This document shows, one piece after another, positions 31,338-34,578 of a stretch of DNA of 34,578 bases. Below the pieces are notes generated by a model. That model was not told the DNA's origin. It saw only the letters and a program-made list of their open reading frames with translations, and made no database searches. The stretch comes from an uncultured Christensenellaceae bacterium (GTDB lineage: Bacteria > Bacillota > Clostridia > Christensenellales > Aristaeellaceae). The position numbers and the translations under genes are program-made. The stretch is taken from positions 1 through 34,578 of the forward strand of contig CAJOJQ010000028.1 in the NCBI GenBank assembly GCA_905234985.1, given 5' to 3'. Numbering within the stretch: position 1 is the first letter of the stretch; each line of letters begins with the position of its first letter.

Positions 31338-33188
31338 ATGAATCATCCGGAATGGAAACAGGAATTTGCCGTCCGCTTCCGCCGCCACGAGGACGAGCTG
31401 AAATGGCTGTACTGCGAGCTGTACCATAACGACATGCAGGCTTACAATTATTTTGTGAGCATGCTGTACCGCTGCTGGGAGGAGCGGCCCGAGGACTTAA
31501 AGCTCATGGATCGCGCCCGGGAAACCTACCCCGACTGGTACAAGGGCCACGACTTGGTGGGCATGCTGATGTATGTGAACGCGTTCGCGGGCACCTTAAA
31601 GGGCGTGCAGGAAAAGCTGGATTACATCACCGACTGCGGCGTGAACTACCTGCATCTCATGCCTCTGCTGGAAAGCCCCAAGGGCCGCAGCGACGGCGGC
31701 TACGCGGTGAGCAATTTCCGCAAGGTGCAGCCCGAGCTGGGCACCATGGAGGATCTGTACGAGCTGGCGGCCAAGTGCCACGAGCGCGGCATCGCCGTGT
31801 GCCTGGATTTCGTCATGAACCACACCAGCGAGGATCACGAATGGGCGAAAAAGGCCAGGGCAGGGGACGTGGAATACCAGAATCGGTATTTCTTCTATGA
31901 TAACTGGGATATCCCCAACGCCTACGAGCAGACGGTGCCCCAGGTGTTCCCCACCACCGCGCCGGGCAACTTTACCTGGTGTGACGAGGCGAAAAAGGTG
32001 GTTATGACCACCTTCTATCCTTACCAATGGGATTTGAATTACGCTAACCCCACCGTGTTCAACGATATGACGGACGACATGCTGAACCTGTGCAATCACG
32101 GCATTGACATCATCCGTTTAGACGCTACGCCCTACATCTGGAAGGCGCTGGGCACCCAGTGCCGGAACCTGCTGCAGGTACACACCCTGGTGCGCATGAT
32201 GCGCATGGTGTGCGAAATCGTGTGCCCCGGCACCCTGCTGCTGGGCGAAGTGGTCATGGAACCCAGCAAGGTGGTGCCCTACTTCGGCACGGTGGAAAAG
32301 CCCGAATGCCATATGCTGTACAACGTGACCACCATGGCCTCCATCTGGCATACCGTGGCCACCAAGGACGCGCGGCTGCTGGCCCATCAGATGGAGCAGG
32401 TGTTCGCCCTGCCCAAGCAATACACGTTCCTGAACTACCTGCGCTGCCACGACGATATCGGCTGGGGCCTGGATTATCCCTTCCTGCGCCAGTTCGGCTG
32501 GGAGGAAGTGTCCCATAAGAAGTTCCTGAATGATTACTTCACCGCCAAATATCCGGACAGCCCTTCCCGGGGCGAATTGTACAACGACGATCCCCGCTTG
32601 GGCGATGCCCGCCTGTGCGGCACCACCGCCTCCCTGTGCGGCATTGAGGCCGCCGAGGAGAAGCACAACAAGGCTGCCCTGGAAAAGGCCGTGCGGCTCG
32701 ATCTCATGCTCCACGCCTTCATGTTCACCTTAAGCGGCGTGCCGGTGCTGTACAGCGGCGACGAAATCGCCCAGAAGAGCGATAACGATTACCACAACGA
32801 TCCCCTCAAGGCGGAGGACAGCCGCTACCTGCACCGGGGCGACCTGGACTGGAAGCGGGCGGCCCAGCGTACCAAGAAGGACACCGTGCCCGGTCAGGTG
32901 TTCAACGGCATCCGGCTGCTGGAAACCATCCGGGAGGAGCATATCGTGTTCGACGACAGCGCCGATACCTGGGTGCTGAATACGGGCAACGACCACGTGC
33001 TGGGCGTCGGGCGCTACGCCCGGGGCGAAAAGCTGCTGGCCCTGTTCAATTTCGCCGACGACGAGCAGACCGCCTTCGTAAACGATCCCACCATGTTCAC
33101 CGACCTGATCGACGGCAAGGAACAGCCCGCGGGCAACGTGGTGCTTCCGGCGGGCGGTTTCAAATGGCTGCTGCAAAAAACCAAATAA
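31338..33188 (+). CDS. Amylosucrase-like GH13 alpha-glucosyltransferase
   Basis: A 616-residue GH13 enzyme closest in pattern to amylosucrase (subfamily 4), which uses sucrose to build alpha-1,4-glucan and releases fructose; sucrose hydrolase is the main alternative. Catalytic residues: nucleophile Asp262 (DIIRLDATPYIWK), acid/base Glu304 (LLGEVVMEPSKVVPYFG) and Asp372 (YLRCHDDIGWG), at spacings close to those of Neisseria amylosucrase. The helical N-terminal domain (1-90), DFVMNHTSEDHEWA and the B-domain block EYQNRYFFYDN also fit. There is no signal peptide, so it acts on cytoplasmic sucrose. It starts behind CAGGAGG. The SH3-like gene follows 32 bases later. Confidence 0.9.
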   Translation: MNHPEWKQEFAVRFRRHEDELKWLYCELYHNDMQAYNYFVSMLYRCWEERPEDLKLMDRARETYPDWYKGHDLVGMLMYVNAFAGTLKGVQEKLDYITDCGVNYLHLMPLLESPKGRSDGGYAVSNFRKVQPELGTMEDLYELAAKCHERGIAVCLDFVMNHTSEDHEWAKKARAGDVEYQNRYFFYDNWDIPNAYEQTVPQVFPTTAPGNFTWCDEAKKVVMTTFYPYQWDLNYANPTVFNDMTDDMLNLCNHGIDIIRLDATPYIWKALGTQCRNLLQVHTLVRMMRMVCEIVCPGTLLLGEVVMEPSKVVPYFGTVEKPECHMLYNVTTMASIWHTVATKDARLLAHQMEQVFALPKQYTFLNYLRCHDDIGWGLDYPFLRQFGWEEVSHKKFLNDYFTAKYPDSPSRGELYNDDPRLGDARLCGTTASLCGIEAAEEKHNKAALEKAVRLDLMLHAFMFTLSGVPVLYSGDEIAQKSDNDYHNDPLKAEDSRYLHRGDLDWKRAAQRTKKDTVPGQVFNGIRLLETIREEHIVFDDSADTWVLNTGNDHVLGVGRYARGEKLLALFNFADDEQTAFVNDPTMFTDLIDGKEQPAGNVVLPAGGFKWLLQKTK

Positions 33189-33220
33189 CGCGGCTTTGAT
33201 TTGCGAAAGGATGACGCGGA

Positions 33221-33886
33221 ATGAAAAGGATGCTCGCGCTACTGGCGGCGCTGCTGCTGCTGTGCCAGATTCCCCTGGCTCTGGCGGACACCTGGTACTG
33301 TCCCCAATGCGGGCGGAAGAACGATAACAATTTCTGCCCCGTGGACGGAACGGCGCGGCCCGCCAATACCCAGACCCAGCAACAGACCTCCGGCAATTAC
33401 ACTCAGTACGCCTATGTGACCGGCAAGCTCTCCATGAAGCTGGCCACCCGCACGGGTCCCGGCACCCAGTACGACGAGCCGGGCACTTTCCTGTCCGCCG
33501 GGAAGCAGGTCACGGTGCTTTCCAGGGCCTATGACAACCGCAATGATATCTGGTGGGTGCAGGTGGAGTTTTCGGAATCCGGCTCCACCTACCGGGCGTA
33601 TACGGGGGTGAAGCGGTTCAGCAATCTGAATTTGAACCTGATCCCGGTGGAAGAGGTGATCGGAAAATGCACCGTGAGCCAGTCCGTCACCGGCTACTAT
33701 GGCCCGGGGTACAATTACAAGGCCATCGGGAAAAAGATCCCCGCCGGTGTGAGCTGCACGATTTACGGCTACGCTTACGGCGGCAACTCCAATTTCATCC
33801 AGATCGAGTTTTACGATTCAAGCCAGGGCCGCTCCCGCCGCGCTTGGATTCCCGAGGGGTACGCGAAAAACCGTGTAATGTACTAA
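33221..33886 (+). CDS. Secreted protein with zinc-ribbon and tandem SH3-like domains
   Basis: A 221-residue exported protein. The signal peptide covers about 1-22 (LLLLCQIPLALAD). Immediately after it comes a small zinc-ribbon-like segment, WYCPQCGRKN...NFCP, with three Cys and no fourth in the usual place. A Gln/Thr linker (TQTQQQTSG) leads to two bacterial SH3-like regions: about 66-130 (TRTGPGTQYDEPGTFL, IWWVQVEF) and about 148-215 (TGYYGPGYNYKAIGKK, FIQIEFYD). It probably binds cell-wall material. It is co-directional with the amylosucrase-like gene and may be in its transcript. Confidence 0.82.
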   Translation: MKRMLALLAALLLLCQIPLALADTWYCPQCGRKNDNNFCPVDGTARPANTQTQQQTSGNYTQYAYVTGKLSMKLATRTGPGTQYDEPGTFLSAGKQVTVLSRAYDNRNDIWWVQVEFSESGSTYRAYTGVKRFSNLNLNLIPVEEVIGKCTVSQSVTGYYGPGYNYKAIGKKIPAGVSCTIYGYAYGGNSNFIQIEFYDSSQGRSRRAWIPEGYAKNRVMY

Positions 33887-33900
33887 GGCTATTAACCCAG

Positions 33901-33973
33901 CCATCGAATACTGCCTTTCGATGGACCGCAGAAATGGCGTTCCCGGCATGACGAACCGGGAACGCTTTCATTT
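33901..33973 (+). terminator. Double-hairpin terminator
   Basis: CCATCGAA/TTCGATGG (33901-33924) is followed by a perfect 10-bp stem GCGTTCCCGG (33937-33946) with CCGGGAACGC (33956-33965) and TTTCATTT. The second hairpin is the likely terminator. Confidence 0.8.
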
Positions 33974-34109
33974 CGGGAGGGAATTCCGTTTTCCAGCCGA
34001 GAATCTTCGGGGCGTCACGGAGCTTGCCGATAGCCGCCGCATCCCTTTGTCAGCTCGATTTATTCCAAATAATTCTAAATAAATATTTTCATTTTTTTGA
34101 ATTTGCCAC

Positions 34110-34138
34110 TTGCTTTTTTTCCGGTTCGGTGATAGAAT
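34110..34138 (+). promoter_or_regulatory. Promoter of the non-coding region at the right edge
   Basis: TTGCTT (34110-34115), a 17-base spacer and TAGAAT (34133-34138), preceded by TGA as an extended -10. It lies in a very A/T-rich stretch (34065-34110). It would drive a transcript through the structured leader into the tRNA-like copies. Confidence 0.65.
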
Positions 34139-34144
34139 ACCAAA

Positions 34145-34345
34145 GTGCCTGAACGATCGGGCATTGAAAAGGGGAGGCTGGGGCCAAAAACTCGCGGCGC
34201 TCCCAAGGCAGTCCCCGGGGCCTTGAAGCCGGGTGATGATACTGGGATACCCCGTCAGGGGTTCGCAGCGCGGCGGTTTCCGCCCCTGTTGTCCCAACTG
34301 AAATTCCACTCCCAACAGGAGTTTCACATAGATCGTAAATCCCTT
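34145..34345 (+). ncRNA. Structured, probably non-coding leader
   Basis: The DNA after the promoter folds readily: GTGCCTG/CGGGCAT (about 34144-34167); AGGGGAGG with CCGCCCCT as a long-range stem with one mismatch; AAGGC/GCCTT; ACCCC-GTCA-GGGGT; and CTCC-CAACA-GGAG inside TGAAA/TTTCA near 34300-34327. It resembles no RNA class that I can name (not tmRNA, SRP RNA or RNase P by their hallmark words). No ribosome-bound reading frame is credible. Confidence 0.4.
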
Positions 34346-34418
34346 GGGGCATTAGCACAGTTGGTAGAACGAAGGTCGACTTACTCACCCCCACGGACGG
34401 CGAAGCGTCCATTGCCCC
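34346..34418 (+). other. Degenerate tRNA-like unit
   Basis: A 73-base unit of tRNA length. GGGGCA (34346-34351) pairs with TGCCCC (34413-34418) as an acceptor stem, and GGAC/GTCC (34395-34398 / 34407-34410) sits where a T-stem belongs. The D-loop word AGTTGGTA is intact. The D-stem (GCAC against GAAC), anticodon stem and T-loop are broken, so it is not a working tRNA gene. Confidence 0.5.
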
Positions 34419-34578
34419 GGCCACAGTGGATGATAGAAAATCTGGTCGGAAATCTTACCAAATGGGGCATTAGCACAGCTGGTAGGACGAAGCATCCCTA
34501 CTGCATCCCCGCAGAGAATGGAAGAAATTCCTGAAACTGGAAGTGCTGGAAAAATATGGGGCATTGGCACAGTTGGTA
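34346..34578 (+). repeat. Three spaced copies of a tRNA 5'-half sequence
   Basis: GGGGCATTAGCACAGTTGGT at 34346, GGGGCATTAGCACAGCTGGT at 34464 and GGGGCATTGGCACAGTTGGT at 34558, at spacings of 118 and 94 bases. Sequence between copies is unrelated. The first two have broken D-stems. The third is cut by the window edge and could be a real tRNA gene. The second copy has no visible 3' acceptor partner. Confidence 0.75.

Noticed and set aside
34145..34345. 6S RNA, SRP RNA, RNase P RNA or tmRNA
   Set aside because: None of the hallmark words or overall folds could be recognised by eye, so no family is assigned.
34145..34534. 129-codon open frame near the right edge (contains LGALAQLVERRS)
   Set aside because: LAQLVER is the familiar mistranslation of a tRNA D-arm sequence; there is no ribosome binding site or domain, and the DNA is tRNA-like.

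Overview
The window looks like the chromosome of an anaerobic, fermentative, probably gut- or rumen-associated member of the Clostridia (Bacillota). The reasons are strong AGGAGG-type ribosome binding sites, GC-rich coding DNA, A/T-rich promoters with TATAAT-like boxes, a tungsten-type aldehyde oxidoreductase, YitT, PdaB-like and two-OB SSB proteins, and intracellular plant-polysaccharide sugar metabolism. I cannot name genus or species from sequence alone.

Layout. 1-1912: an IS1634-like insertion sequence. 2167-5316: a promoter, a Moco/Tuco-type riboswitch, a Tat-signal polyferredoxin and a tungsten/molybdenum aldehyde ferredoxin oxidoreductase. 5329-5505: copy A of a structured dispersed repeat. 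5685-8507: a hypothetical protein with an internal duplication and a secreted YfbK-like von Willebrand A protein. 8596-12598 (minus): SPFH protein, RidA, nucleoside phosphorylase, PqqD-like protein, S24/S26 peptidase and nucleotidyltransferase, the last three being tightly packed like a peptide-modification module. 12875-15489 (plus): esterase, YitT transporter-like protein and a membrane protein. 15591-16260 (minus): a PIN-domain toxin-like gene with a small partner. 16502-20394 (minus): a zinc-uptake operon (small Cys/His membrane protein, ZnuA, ZnuC, ZnuB, lipoprotein). 20531-22784 (minus): protein-tyrosine phosphatase, RlmI-type rRNA methyltransferase and a UPF0175 protein. 22943-27484 (minus): an arabinose operon (GH51 arabinofuranosidase, FGGY kinase, nucleoside deaminase, AraD). 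27728-29739: small membrane protein, copy B of the structured repeat, two-domain SSB, polysaccharide deacetylase. 29790-30130: a non-coding island dense in palindromes. 30252-33886 (plus): sugar isomerase/epimerase, amylosucrase-like GH13 enzyme and a secreted SH3-like protein. 33974-34578: no convincing protein gene; a promoter, a structured leader and three spaced copies of a tRNA 5'-half sequence, the last cut by the window edge.

How the parts work together. The arabinose genes would release L-arabinose from arabinan or arabinoxylan fragments and pass it towards D-xylulose 5-phosphate, although the isomerase AraA is not in the window. The riboswitch probably ties the aldehyde oxidoreductase to tungsten or molybdenum cofactor status. 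The zinc genes form one uptake operon with internal hairpins that would let the binding protein be made in excess.

The most unusual signals are non-coding. Two copies of a ~175-bp repeat sit just after stop codons in the same orientation relative to the gene, and their differences preserve base pairing. Three smaller inverted repeats also sit in 3' regions. The palindrome island and the tRNA-like array are further candidates for undescribed elements.
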